Notes: a model not told the origin generated them from the sequence alone. Positions 1 to 6,738 are shown, counted from the first letter of the stretch. The stretch: DNA of 7,518 bases from Acinetobacter sp. (GCA_030152605.1 JASLJB010000309.1:1-7518), one strand, 5' to 3'. Program-made: numbers and translations.

Positions 1-109
1 AAGGGTTTGTTGAGAATGACGACTTTCACTATAAATCTCTGATAAGTATGAGTTAAAAATTCAGACTGGGTGTGTTATCCCGAAGGATACCCATGTTGAC
101 TGGGCTGGT

Positions 110-135
110 AAAAATAATGCCCACGATATGTGGGC
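110..135 (-). terminator. Candidate intrinsic terminator on the minus strand
   Basis: GCCCAC at 119-124 and GTGGGC at 130-135 form a perfect 6-bp GC-rich stem with a GATAT loop. Read on the minus strand, the stem is followed directly by ATTATTTTT (110-118), the usual form of a rho-independent terminator. Read on the plus strand there is no T tract after the stem. No intact minus-strand gene lies upstream of it, so it may be what remains of a lost gene, possibly the eroded frame at 221-315. Confidence 0.35.
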
Positions 136-591
136 TACTATATCAGATTTGGGTTTATGCTCTTCAACTTTATTTTTGATCTAGGTCAATCTCAGAACAG
201 ATCTTCAACAGTCTGTTTTACTAGCTGACCGCTTGTTCAAGAGCCTCTCGCTTTAACTCGGCACGGCATCAAACATATTTTCTTCTCATTCTGCAGTGAG
301 TTTTGCCTTGGGCATTGCTGGATGTTTATCAGGTCAGGTATTTATGCGCTAATGTTCAATTTAAAGGGTATACATCTATTATTAGATTTCATTTTAATAT
401 TTGGTGCGCTACTGCATGATGGATATAGATAAGATGTCAGTGTCGTGCTTTGCTTTCATTATGCCAAAAGCACAGCGATTAATATCACTTTAGGATGGGT
501 AATATATAAGGAGCAGCGCTGTATTATATTTAAACACCAATCAGATGTTAGGTATTTAAAATCAGTGCTGCATAACGTTAAGTGGTGATTT

Positions 592-670
592 TAAGTTATC
601 ATTTTTTATAAAATGCTCATCATTAAATGTGATTTTGTTTTTAAGTTATTGATAGATATATGTAAGTTAT
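592..670 (+). repeat. Three direct copies of TAAGTTAT upstream of tcyP
   Basis: The octamer TAAGTTAT occurs at 592-599, 642-649 and 663-670. The first two copies share the longer form TTTTAAGTTAT. The second and third start 21 bp apart, two helical turns, so they would lie on the same face of the DNA; the first and second are 50 bp apart. All three are upstream of the candidate tcyP promoter. Repeated boxes of this type are typical of activator sites. In enteric bacteria the homologous transporter gene belongs to the CysB regulon, so a CysB-type LysR protein is a natural candidate, but I cannot match these boxes to a CysB consensus. Confidence 0.45.
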
Positions 671-712
671 AAGTCTAATTGATTAAAAAAACTGAATGTG
701 CTGGCCACAACA

Positions 713-742
713 CTGTCATGCTAAATAGGGATGATTTATAAT
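713..742 (+). promoter_or_regulatory. Probable sigma70 promoter of tcyP
   Basis: A perfect -10 hexamer TATAAT (737-742) is preceded by CTGTCA (713-718), which matches TTGACA at four of six positions with an 18-bp spacer. Transcription would begin near 749 and give a leader of about 20 nt. The imperfect -35 with a consensus -10 fits a promoter that depends on an activator, consistent with the repeated boxes just upstream. The ribosome binding site is weak: GGA at 761-763, six bases before the ATG at 770. Confidence 0.5.
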
Positions 743-769
743 TTGTAAATCAAAAATACTGGAACATTA

Positions 770-2161
770 ATGAACATCAGCTTGATTTTGAATCTCGCAG
801 TATTTATCGCGTTGATCCTGGTCTTGGTACAAAGCACCAAAACCCAATGGAGTTTAGCCAAAAAAGTATTTGCAGGACTGTGTCTTGGCGTGGCATTTGG
901 TTTAGCTTTACAGTGGATTTATGGTGATGGTTCTGACGTTTTAAAACAATCGATCCAATGGTTTAATATCGTTGGTAATGGTTATGTCAAACTCCTGCAA
1001 ATGGTGGTCATGCCATTGGTCTTGGTTTCGATCCTCAGTGCAGTGATTAAACTACATGACGCATCTTCATTGGGTAAAATCAGTGTTTATAGTATTGGTA
1101 CATTATTGGTCACCACTGCGATTGCTGCATTTGTCGGGATCGGTGTCACCAACCTCTTTGGATTGAATGCTGCCGGACTGATTCAAGGCACGCAAGAAAC
1201 GCAGCGTCTGACTCAGATTGAAACGGAGTATATGGGCAAAGTCACGGATCTCAGCGTTCCTGATATTTTCCTGTCATTTATCCCAAGTAATCCTTTTGCT
1301 GAACTGACCGGTGCGCATCCGACATCAATTATTAGTGTGGTGATTTTTGCAACCTTGTTGGGGATCGCAGGTATCCGCCTGATCAAAGACAATGCTGAGC
1401 AGGGTCAACGCGTCATCATTGCCGTGAATACCATGCAAGCCTGGGTGATGAAACTGGTACGTTTGGTCATGTTATTAACCCCTTATGGTGTATTTGCATT
1501 GATGACCAAAGTGGTCGCCAGTTCGAATATGTCTGATATGACCAATTTGGCTGGATTCTTGGTGGCATCTTATTTAGGGATCGGCATCATGTTTGTGGTG
1601 CATGCGGTGGTGCTCAGTTTGAGTGGTGTGAATCCATTTCGATTCTTTAAGAAAGTCATGCCTGTGCTGACCTTTGCATTTACCAGTCGTTCCAGTGCAG
1701 CCAGTATTCCACTGAGTATTGAAGCCCAGACCCGTCGTTTAGGGATTCCTGAATCGATCGCCAGTTTTGCGGCATCTTTTGGTACCACGATTGGGCAAAA
1801 TGGCTGTGCCGGACTCTATCCTGCGATGTTGGCAGTGATGGTTGCGCCGACAGTCGGCATCAATCCACTCGATCCGATTTGGATGATTACGTTGATCTGT
1901 GTGGTGACGTTGAGTTCTATTGGTGTTGCTGGCGTGGGTGGGGGTGCGACCTTTGCTGCATTGATCGTGTTGCCGATCATGGGTTTACCGGTAACTTTGG
2001 TGGCATTACTGATTTCGATCGAACCGTTGATCGATATGGGGCGTACAGCATTGAACGTTAGTGGTTCGATGACTGCGGGTATGGTCACCAGTCAGTGGAT
2101 GAAGCAAACTGATCAAGATGTTTTACAGTCTGAAAGCGAAGAATTGTTAAATCATCGTTAA
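770..2161 (+). CDS. tcyP: L-cystine symporter TcyP (DAACS family)
   Basis: An inner-membrane secondary transporter of the dicarboxylate/amino acid:cation symporter (glutamate transporter-like) family, predicted to import L-cystine as a sulfur source. The 463-residue protein has the same length as E. coli TcyP (YdjN) as I recall it and agrees with it over long stretches, including FNIVGNGYV, LTFAFTSRSSAASIPL and MGRTALNVSGSMTAG. Family landmarks are in order: an N-terminal hydrophobic segment (about 3-22), further membrane segments in the first half, the serine-rich hairpin SRSSAAS (306-312), the TM7 region GTTIGQNGCAG (338-348), the second re-entrant loop GVAGVGGGATFA near 385-396, and the substrate-site helix D422-x-x-R425-T with N429. 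It ends in a short charged tail. The ATG is the only sensible start, since the first membrane segment follows at once. It appears to be transcribed alone. Known biology: the E. coli homologue is controlled by CysB. The substrate call rests on similarity. Confidence 0.95.
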   Translation: MNISLILNLAVFIALILVLVQSTKTQWSLAKKVFAGLCLGVAFGLALQWIYGDGSDVLKQSIQWFNIVGNGYVKLLQMVVMPLVLVSILSAVIKLHDASSLGKISVYSIGTLLVTTAIAAFVGIGVTNLFGLNAAGLIQGTQETQRLTQIETEYMGKVTDLSVPDIFLSFIPSNPFAELTGAHPTSIISVVIFATLLGIAGIRLIKDNAEQGQRVIIAVNTMQAWVMKLVRLVMLLTPYGVFALMTKVVASSNMSDMTNLAGFLVASYLGIGIMFVVHAVVLSLSGVNPFRFFKKVMPVLTFAFTSRSSAASIPLSIEAQTRRLGIPESIASFAASFGTTIGQNGCAGLYPAMLAVMVAPTVGINPLDPIWMITLICVVTLSSIGVAGVGGGATFAALIVLPIMGLPVTLVALLISIEPLIDMGRTALNVSGSMTAGMVTSQWMKQTDQDVLQSESEELLNHR

Positions 2162-2216
2162 ACCTGTGTGCACAGCAAAGCCAAAGTAAAGCTAAAACAA
2201 AGGCCAAATCAAATCC

Positions 2217-2265
2217 CAACGAGCAATGATCTGCAATTGATCTTGCTCGTTGTGCACGATTTTTT
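2217..2265 (+). terminator. Probable rho-independent terminator after tcyP
   Basis: CAACGAGCAA (2217-2226) pairs perfectly with TTGCTCGTTG (2243-2252). The stem continues with GATC (2228-2231) against GATC (2239-2242) after one bulged T, leaving a loop of seven bases. A run of six T (2260-2265) follows seven bases after the stem, farther than ideal. Its place 55 bases past the tcyP stop fits termination of tcyP. Confidence 0.6.
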
Positions 2266-2342
2266 CTCTGATCTGTACCTGTATTTGCACGAGATAAGTG
2301 GGCAAACTGTTGCTCAAGTTCCTCGATGAGTTGTGTATCCAG

Positions 2343-3233
2343 ATGAATAAAAATCAGAATCTAACACCCACCCAGCAAGCGTCAAACAGCCTAACCCTGT
2401 ACCAAGTCGATGCTTTTAGTCAGCAACTGTTTGGAGGTAATCCCGCGGGCGTGGTGATTTTAAAGGATTGGCTGACAGTAGATTTGATGCAGTCGATTGC
2501 TTTTGAAAACAATCTCGCCGAAACAGCATTTGTTAAAATCATCGATGATGAAAATTATCAGATTCGTTGGTTTAGCCCCAAAGTCGAAGTGGCGTTTTGT
2601 GGTCATGCCACCTTGGCCAGTGCCTTTATCTTATTTCGTGACTATACCCAGCGCAAAAAGATCAACTTTCATGTTAAAGATCTCGGTATCTTTGTGATTG
2701 ATCAGGCGGATGATGGCAAGATTCAGATGGATTTCCCGATCCGTCGTCCACACAAGTTAACGGACTATCCTGATTGGCTGCACCAAGCGATTGATCGCCC
2801 CATTACTGAAGTTTATCTGAATACGCAAGCTTATATTCTGGTGTGCGCGTCTGAACAGGATGTGCGTGAAGCACAACCGAATTTTGAGGTGATTCGGCGT
2901 TTGGCTGGAGAGACGCTGCTACGTACCGCGATCACCGCCGAGGCCAGTTTGGATGTGGCGATTACCGCGGCATCGAGCCAGTATGATTATGTGGCACGTT
3001 ATTTTGCACCGCATATAGGAATTGATGAAGATCCCGTCACCGGTTCTTTGCACACGGCTTTGGCACCATTTTGGGCAGATCGCTTACATAAGAATGAGTT
3101 GATTGCTTATCAGGCATCAGAACGCGGAGGGCTGTTGTACTGCGCAATCAAATCTGAGCAACGAATTGAAATCTCGGGTTATGCGGTCTTGTATATGCAG
3201 GCGCAGTTAAATTTAGCGGCACTTCAGACTTGA
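2343..3233 (+). CDS. PhzF family isomerase/epimerase-like protein
   Basis: Cytoplasmic member of the PhzF/YddE family, two similar diaminopimelate-epimerase-like halves with the active site between them. With the ATG at 2343 it has 296 residues, normal for the family. Diagnostic segments: the N-terminal strand LYQVDAFSQQLFGGNPAGVV (19-38), NNLAETAFV with the presumed general acid/base Glu60, CGHATLASA (86-94), and DEDPVTGSLHTAL from about 228, the glycine-rich anion-binding loop of the second half. All key residues are present, so it is probably active, but its substrate is unknown; most PhzF relatives lie outside phenazine clusters and no phenazine gene is visible here. A longer frame begins at a GTG at 2298 (311 residues), but the extra 15 codons lie before the family's conserved start, use many C/G-ending codons and are probably leader. 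Neither start has a good Shine-Dalgarno; the ATG is preferred on homology. A single-gene unit is likely, with terminators on both sides. Confidence 0.92.
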   Translation: MNKNQNLTPTQQASNSLTLYQVDAFSQQLFGGNPAGVVILKDWLTVDLMQSIAFENNLAETAFVKIIDDENYQIRWFSPKVEVAFCGHATLASAFILFRDYTQRKKINFHVKDLGIFVIDQADDGKIQMDFPIRRPHKLTDYPDWLHQAIDRPITEVYLNTQAYILVCASEQDVREAQPNFEVIRRLAGETLLRTAITAEASLDVAITAASSQYDYVARYFAPHIGIDEDPVTGSLHTALAPFWADRLHKNELIAYQASERGGLLYCAIKSEQRIEISGYAVLYMQAQLNLAALQT

Positions 3234-3246
3234 AGAATGGTTGAAA

Positions 3247-3278
3247 GCCTTATATTGGATTAGGCAAATTTTCATTTT
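3247..3278 (+). terminator. Possible weak terminator after the PhzF-like gene
   Basis: GCCTTAT (3247-3253) pairs with ATTAGGC (3259-3265) with one T-T mismatch and a five-base loop. It is followed by AAATTTTCATTTT, a T-rich stretch of ordinary quality. The position, 14 bases after the stop codon, is right for a terminator, but the stem is short and imperfect. Confidence 0.35.
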
Positions 3279-3332
3279 ATATTCAAGCATTTTTTCAAAA
3301 CTCTACTATTCAATTGATCTTAGGTTTTCTAT

Positions 3333-3373
3333 TATCCAAATATACATTTTTAAATAATTTTTATATTTGGATA
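3333..3373 (+). promoter_or_regulatory. 12-bp perfect inverted repeat over the ribosome binding site of the M16 gene
   Basis: TATCCAAATATA (3333-3344) and TATATTTGGATA (3362-3373) are exact reverse complements separated by 17 AT-rich bases. The right arm ends four bases before the start codon at 3378 and includes GGA at 3369-3371, the only Shine-Dalgarno-like bases for this gene. As RNA the hairpin would hide the ribosome binding site; as DNA it would be a dimeric operator overlapping the promoter. Candidate promoter elements nearby (TTGATC at 3314-3319; TATTAT at 3330-3335) are weak and do not fix the transcription start, so whether the left arm is transcribed is undecided. A related half-copy with one base missing, TATATTGGATTA, lies at 3251-3262 inside the possible terminator. 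Confidence 0.65.
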
Positions 3374-3377
3374 GTTT

Positions 3378-6140
3378 ATGTTCATGCGGTTAAAACAACT
3401 TACTTTTTCGATTTGTATTCTGGGGCTAAGTGCATCCACCTTCGCACAAACAGTGTTGGTTAAAGCTGAACATAATATTGAAGAATATAAACTAGATAAT
3501 GGCTTGCGCATCATCCTTGCGCCGAATCAAAAAGAAAGCAAAGTCTTTGTGAATACCATCTACATGACTGGCTCTTTAAATGACCCTCAGGGTAAAGGTG
3601 GCTTGGCTCATTTGCTTGAACATTTGGCATTTAAAGGAACTAAGAACGTGAAAGGTGACGAATTCCAGCGTCGCCTTGATCAACATACCCTGATGACCAA
3701 TGCCAGCACGGGGTATTATTCGACCCAATACACCAACATCGTTCGTCCTGAGCAGCCAGCGCTGAATCAAGTGCTGTACTTAGAAGCCGAGCGTATGGAT
3801 AAATTAGTATTACAAGAAAAGTTTGTGCCCTCAGAAATTGCAATCGTGATGCGTGAGCGTGAAGTGCGTATGGATCAGCCTTTTGCGGTGATGATGGATC
3901 AGATGTGGAAAGCCGCTTATGGCAATCAATATCTGGGACGTTTACCGATCGGAGATCTGAGCGAGTTGCAGTCGATCAATATGCAGGAGTTGAATCGTTT
4001 TTATCGCAGTTGGTATGCACCGAACAACGCTATGATGGTGATTAGTGGTAAGTTTGATAAAGCAGCTGTCTTAAAACAGATTGATCAAAACTTTAGCCCG
4101 ATCGCTGCGCGCAAAGTTCCTGAGCAGACACAAGTTCCATTATTAGATTCGGCCACACTGCAGCAACGTCAATTTAATGTGCAAAAAGGCAGTGATTTGG
4201 CTAAGTTCAATATTTATATGAATGGTAAAAATGACCAAATCAAAGTTGCCTTGGCTTTAGCTCCCTATTTATATACTTTACAGCCCAGTGGTCACCTGTA
4301 TTCAAGTTTAGTTGAAACCGGCACCAGTACTGCGGTGCAGTCATCGACATGGTTGGATCAAGACTTTAACTTGGTGTTTATGGGGGCGATCTATGCGCCG
4401 AATCATGATGAGAAAAAAGTCGCTGCCGGTTTGGTCACTGGGGTTGAAAAGACCGCGCCATTTAATGATGTTGAGCTGAGCCGAGTTAAAAACTTGATTC
4501 AAAACCAAGCGGATAGTGTCCTAAATGATGCTGTGGCATTGGGATCTAGCTTGAGTCAATATGCAGTATCCACGCAGGGACGTTGGGATCAGTACTTTGT
4601 TGATATTGCTGCAGTTCAGCAATTGAATCCACAGCAAGTGAATCAAACCTTAAAAGAATTTTTAACGCCACAGCATCGAGTCAGTGGGGATATTCAACCG
4701 ACCCCTGAAGATCAGAAGAAAGCATTAGAATATCAAGCCGATGCTGATAAACCGAAAACGCTTGATCAGATCGAGCCGCCGCAACCCCTGAAAAATGTCA
4801 AAGAATATCAGGCTGAAGTGGCGCAATATGTTAAGCGTTCTAGCGAACAGCTCAACGCGGCTGAGAAAAAGATTCAACGTGGCGAATTGAGCAATGGCAT
4901 GCAGTATGCGTTGTTCCCAACGGTCACGCGCGATGATAAAACTTATGCCAGTATTCAGGTGAATTTTGGTACAGCTGAGTCGCTATTTAAAAAAGGTGAA
5001 ATCTTAGAATTAACCGCCTATCTGATGTTACGTGCCTCTGAGCAGTATAGTTTGCAAGATATTGCGGACAAGTCGATCAAGGCGGGCGGGCTGGCGGTTG
5101 CACAAGCCTCGGGCAATGGCATGATGATTCAAGTCAGCGCGAAAAAAGATCAATTTGCAGACTTTTTTCAATACATTATCGATGTGATGAAAAATCCAAA
5201 GTTTGAACAAAGTCAGTTTGATTTGATTAAATTACAAAGCTTATCCAGTTTGAATCGTCCATATACCGAACCTGAAACTGTGTCAGCATTGACGATTGCA
5301 CGTTTGATTGAGGTCCACAAAGCTGGCGATCTGCGTTATCACTTTGAGCCAGAATTGGCGAAAAAACAAATTGATGCTGCGACCAATGCGCAAGTAAAAC
5401 AACTTTATCAAGACTTCTTTGCCATGGATCATGCCCAAGTATCGATCACGGGTGATTTTGATGCTGCAAAAATGAAAAGCCTTTTACAGCGTGAGTTTGG
5501 CACTTGGACAGCCAAGCAGGATTATCAACGTCTGGGCAATGACTTTCGCACTTACCCAGCACAATCTAAACATGCTTTGGCGGAACAGCGTGAGTTTGGT
5601 AATTATCAAGCTTTGATGACGCTGCCTGTCGGTGTAGACAACAAGGATGCGGCGGCGCTGATCGTGTTTAGTTATATCTTGGGTGACTCGCAATTGTCTT
5701 CACGTTTGGGGCAGGAATTACGTGAAAAGAATGCTTTGGTTTATGGGTTTGGCAGCAACCTCAGCCTAGACTCCTTTAATGAAGTCGGGGCATTGAGTGT
5801 TGAGGCGAACTATAGTGCCGGTAAATCAGCGCAAGTGTCGCAAGTGGTACATAAAGTTTTGAAAGAGATGATGGCCAAAGGGGTGACGACCCAAGAGCTA
5901 GAGGCGGCAAAAGCAAATATCCTGAAACAGCGTGTCAGTGCTTTAGAGGATGATCGTATTATCCATCGTATGTTGAATAGCCAGCTTGAACGTAACAAAG
6001 ATATGTTGAGTCGTCAGGTGCGTGATCGCGAGCTAGCACGTTTAAGCAAAGCCGATGTCGATGCCGCAATCAAAAAATATGTCAAGCTTGATCAATTGGT
6101 TGAGGTGATGTCGGATCAATACGGTCAGGTGCAGAAGTAA
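3378..6140 (+). CDS. Exported M16 family zinc metallopeptidase (pitrilysin/insulinase-like)
   Basis: A 920-residue peptidase expected to degrade peptides or small proteins in the periplasm. Residues 1-23 form a signal peptide: basic start, hydrophobic core FSICILGLSAS, and a TFA-Q cleavage site; no lipobox cysteine is present. The N-terminal M16 half carries the inverted zinc motif HLLEH (His78, Glu81 as catalytic base, His82), and Glu160 in IVMRE is spaced correctly to be the third zinc ligand, so this half should be active. The second half begins near residue 498 (RGELSNGMQYAL); the equivalent of the zinc helix (about 544-552) has no HxxEH, as usual for the inactive half. Near the C-terminus, R782 and Y789 in LREKNALVYGF are the conserved Arg/Tyr pair of M16 proteins. 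The length resembles E. coli PqqL and pitrilysin, with both halves in one chain. The ATG at 3378 is preferred over that at 3384 because GGA at 3369-3371 lies six bases before it. Its substrate is unknown. A 12-bp inverted repeat immediately upstream suggests specific control. Confidence 0.95.
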   Translation: MFMRLKQLTFSICILGLSASTFAQTVLVKAEHNIEEYKLDNGLRIILAPNQKESKVFVNTIYMTGSLNDPQGKGGLAHLLEHLAFKGTKNVKGDEFQRRLDQHTLMTNASTGYYSTQYTNIVRPEQPALNQVLYLEAERMDKLVLQEKFVPSEIAIVMREREVRMDQPFAVMMDQMWKAAYGNQYLGRLPIGDLSELQSINMQELNRFYRSWYAPNNAMMVISGKFDKAAVLKQIDQNFSPIAARKVPEQTQVPLLDSATLQQRQFNVQKGSDLAKFNIYMNGKNDQIKVALALAPYLYTLQPSGHLYSSLVETGTSTAVQSSTWLDQDFNLVFMGAIYAPNHDEKKVAAGLVTGVEKTAPFNDVELSRVKNLIQNQADSVLNDAVALGSSLSQYAVSTQGRWDQYFVDIAAVQQLNPQQVNQTLKEFLTPQHRVSGDIQPTPEDQKKALEYQADADKPKTLDQIEPPQPLKNVKEYQAEVAQYVKRSSEQLNAAEKKIQRGELSNGMQYALFPTVTRDDKTYASIQVNFGTAESLFKKGEILELTAYLMLRASEQYSLQDIADKSIKAGGLAVAQASGNGMMIQVSAKKDQFADFFQYIIDVMKNPKFEQSQFDLIKLQSLSSLNRPYTEPETVSALTIARLIEVHKAGDLRYHFEPELAKKQIDAATNAQVKQLYQDFFAMDHAQVSITGDFDAAKMKSLLQREFGTWTAKQDYQRLGNDFRTYPAQSKHALAEQREFGNYQALMTLPVGVDNKDAAALIVFSYILGDSQLSSRLGQELREKNALVYGFGSNLSLDSFNEVGALSVEANYSAGKSAQVSQVVHKVLKEMMAKGVTTQELEAAKANILKQRVSALEDDRIIHRMLNSQLERNKDMLSRQVRDRELARLSKADVDAAIKKYVKLDQLVEVMSDQYGQVQK

Positions 6141-6172
6141 TTGAATCGGATCTAGATTTACAGTAAAAATAA

Positions 6173-6204
6173 ACAACAAAGCCCCATATTTGGGGCTTTG
6201 TTGT
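6173..6204. terminator. Strong bidirectional terminator between convergent genes
   Basis: ACAACAAAGCCCC (6173-6185) and GGGGCTTTGTTGT (6192-6204) form a perfect 13-bp stem around a six-base loop, ATATTT. The stem lies 32 bases after the M16 stop and 23 bases after the end of the convergent DUF3144 gene. On the plus strand the descending arm is itself T-rich (CTTTGTTGT); on the minus strand the stem is followed by TTATTTTT. It should therefore stop transcription from both sides. Confidence 0.9.
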
Positions 6205-6227
6205 AAATAGAGATCGACTATGCTTGA

Positions 6228-6629
6228 TCAGTGCTGATGGTCATGATCGTGGTCGTGTTTATGGGTATGAAATTCTTCGTTTTTACGGAAACGTAGATAA
6301 TTTTCAAACTGTTCGCAATATTCGTCATAGTTGTCTTCGAGCATCATTTGGAACTGCTGTAAAACATAGCTCATGACTTGGTCTTTGGCATCGCGCATCT
6401 CATTGGCATCTTTGAAATTATTGGCTGCGACCCAGGTATTAAAGCGGGCTGTACCAAATAACATTGCTGCGCTGACTTGGCCACGTAATTCAGTGGGTTG
6501 GGCGGGTACACCTTTGGGAGGACGGCAGAAATCATTGGCCTGTTGAATAAAAGCATCAGCGCGCTCAAAAAAGACCGCATTCAAAGCTTCTTCATCAGTA
6601 ACATCAGTTGCATCAATTTTTTGAGACAT
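6228..6629 (-). CDS. DUF3144 family protein with alternating-histidine C-terminal tail
   Basis: A small, acidic, soluble protein of 133 residues of unknown function. The helical body shows the DUF3144 pattern as I recall it: FFERADAFIQQAN (20-32), GQVSAAMLFGTARFNTWVA (50-68) and a C-terminal helix ending in MMLEDNYDEYCEQFENYL (95-112). It has no signal peptide and no membrane segment. The last 13 residues, 121-133, alternate perfectly: histidine at 121, 123, 125, 127, 129, 131 and 133 with T, K, D, D, D, Q between. Such tails bind transition metals such as Zn or Ni in other proteins; here this is inference. The ATG at 6629 is chosen because GGA lies seven bases upstream of it; a GTG four codons earlier (6641) would overlap that same site. 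It is convergent with the M16 gene and divergent from the gene at 6739. Confidence 0.88.
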   Translation of the reverse strand: MSQKIDATDVTDEEALNAVFFERADAFIQQANDFCRPPKGVPAQPTELRGQVSAAMLFGTARFNTWVAANNFKDANEMRDAKDQVMSYVLQQFQMMLEDNYDEYCEQFENYLRFRKNEEFHTHKHDHDHDHQH

Positions 6630-6658
6630 GTCTCGTTCCACAAATAAAATACCCCACC

Positions 6659-6687
6659 ATTATAAGCAAAGCCTTGCTCAAACTGAA
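6659..6687 (-). promoter_or_regulatory. Candidate promoter of the DUF3144 gene
   Basis: On the minus strand a perfect TATAAT (6664-6659) is preceded at 17 bp by TTCAGT (6687-6682), a poor -35 with three of six consensus bases. Transcription would start near 6652, leaving a leader of about 23 nt with the GGA ribosome binding site. The spacer contains a small inverted repeat, AGCAA (6665-6669) with TTGCT (6674-6678). Confidence 0.5.
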
Positions 6688-6702
6688 CCTTTGTCTTATT
6701 CT
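6675..6702 (+). promoter_or_regulatory. Weak candidate promoter of the gene at 6739
   Basis: TTGCTC (6675-6680) and TATTCT (6697-6702), separated by 16 bp, match the -35 and -10 consensus at three and four positions. Transcription would begin near 6709. It overlaps the divergent minus-strand promoter, so the two genes could compete for polymerase or share a regulator. The match is weak. Confidence 0.25.
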
Positions 6703-6727
6703 AAAAATAGCCTAAGCAGAATTATTC

Positions 6728-6732
6728 AAGGA
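6728..6732 (+). promoter_or_regulatory. Ribosome binding site that fixes the start at 6739
   Basis: AAGGA lies six bases before the ATG at 6739, the best Shine-Dalgarno in the window. It favours this start over the upstream in-frame ATG at 6628, which has no such site and overlaps the start codon of the divergent gene. Confidence 0.65.
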
Positions 6733-6738
6733 CGTGAT

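Larger units (their letters stand above)
1..769. other. Long intergenic region before tcyP, no intact gene
   Basis: No convincing coding region is visible on either strand; all frames are broken by frequent stops. The region holds a GC-rich hairpin near 119-135, preceded on the plus strand by a second structured segment (67-93), a possible eroded minus-strand frame at 221-315, an isolated FNR/Anr-like box TTGATCTAGGTCAA at 176-189, and an AT-rich part from about 530 onward with repeated TAAGTTAT boxes and the probable tcyP promoter. A gap of this size in a compact bacterial chromosome suggests a lost gene, a long regulatory region or an unannotated small RNA; the sequence alone does not decide between these. 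Confidence 0.7.

Noticed and set aside
352..432. A 26-codon plus-strand frame encoding a hydrophobic peptide (MFNLKGIHLLLDFILIFGAL...)
   Set aside because: It could be a small membrane peptide, but it has no properly spaced Shine-Dalgarno and no clear promoter, and AT-rich DNA readily gives short hydrophobic frames.
508..513. AAGGAG resembling a strong ribosome binding site
   Set aside because: No ATG, GTG or TTG lies at a usable distance downstream, so nothing would be translated from it.
1570..2088. Open frames on the minus strand and in a second plus frame within tcyP
   Set aside because: They lie wholly inside a gene with strong homology, have no ribosome binding sites of their own, and read as low-complexity translations of membrane-protein codons. 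The same applies to shorter frames inside the PhzF, M16, DUF3144 and last genes.
2162..2342. Minus-strand open stretch between tcyP and the PhzF-like gene (reads ...LDTQLIEELEQQFAHLSRANT)
   Set aside because: It has no ATG start, no ribosome binding site, and runs through the tcyP terminator hairpin; it is most simply a chance open frame.
2343..3233. PhzF-like protein as evidence of a phenazine biosynthesis cluster
   Set aside because: No phzA/B, C, D, E or G-like gene is present nearby, and PhzF-fold proteins are common in bacteria that make no phenazines.
6623..6634. Perfect palindrome GAGACATGTCTC over the start codon of the DUF3144 gene as an operator
   Set aside because: By a simple count a perfect 12-bp palindrome is expected about once or twice in 7.5 kb, so it needs conservation evidence before being called a site.
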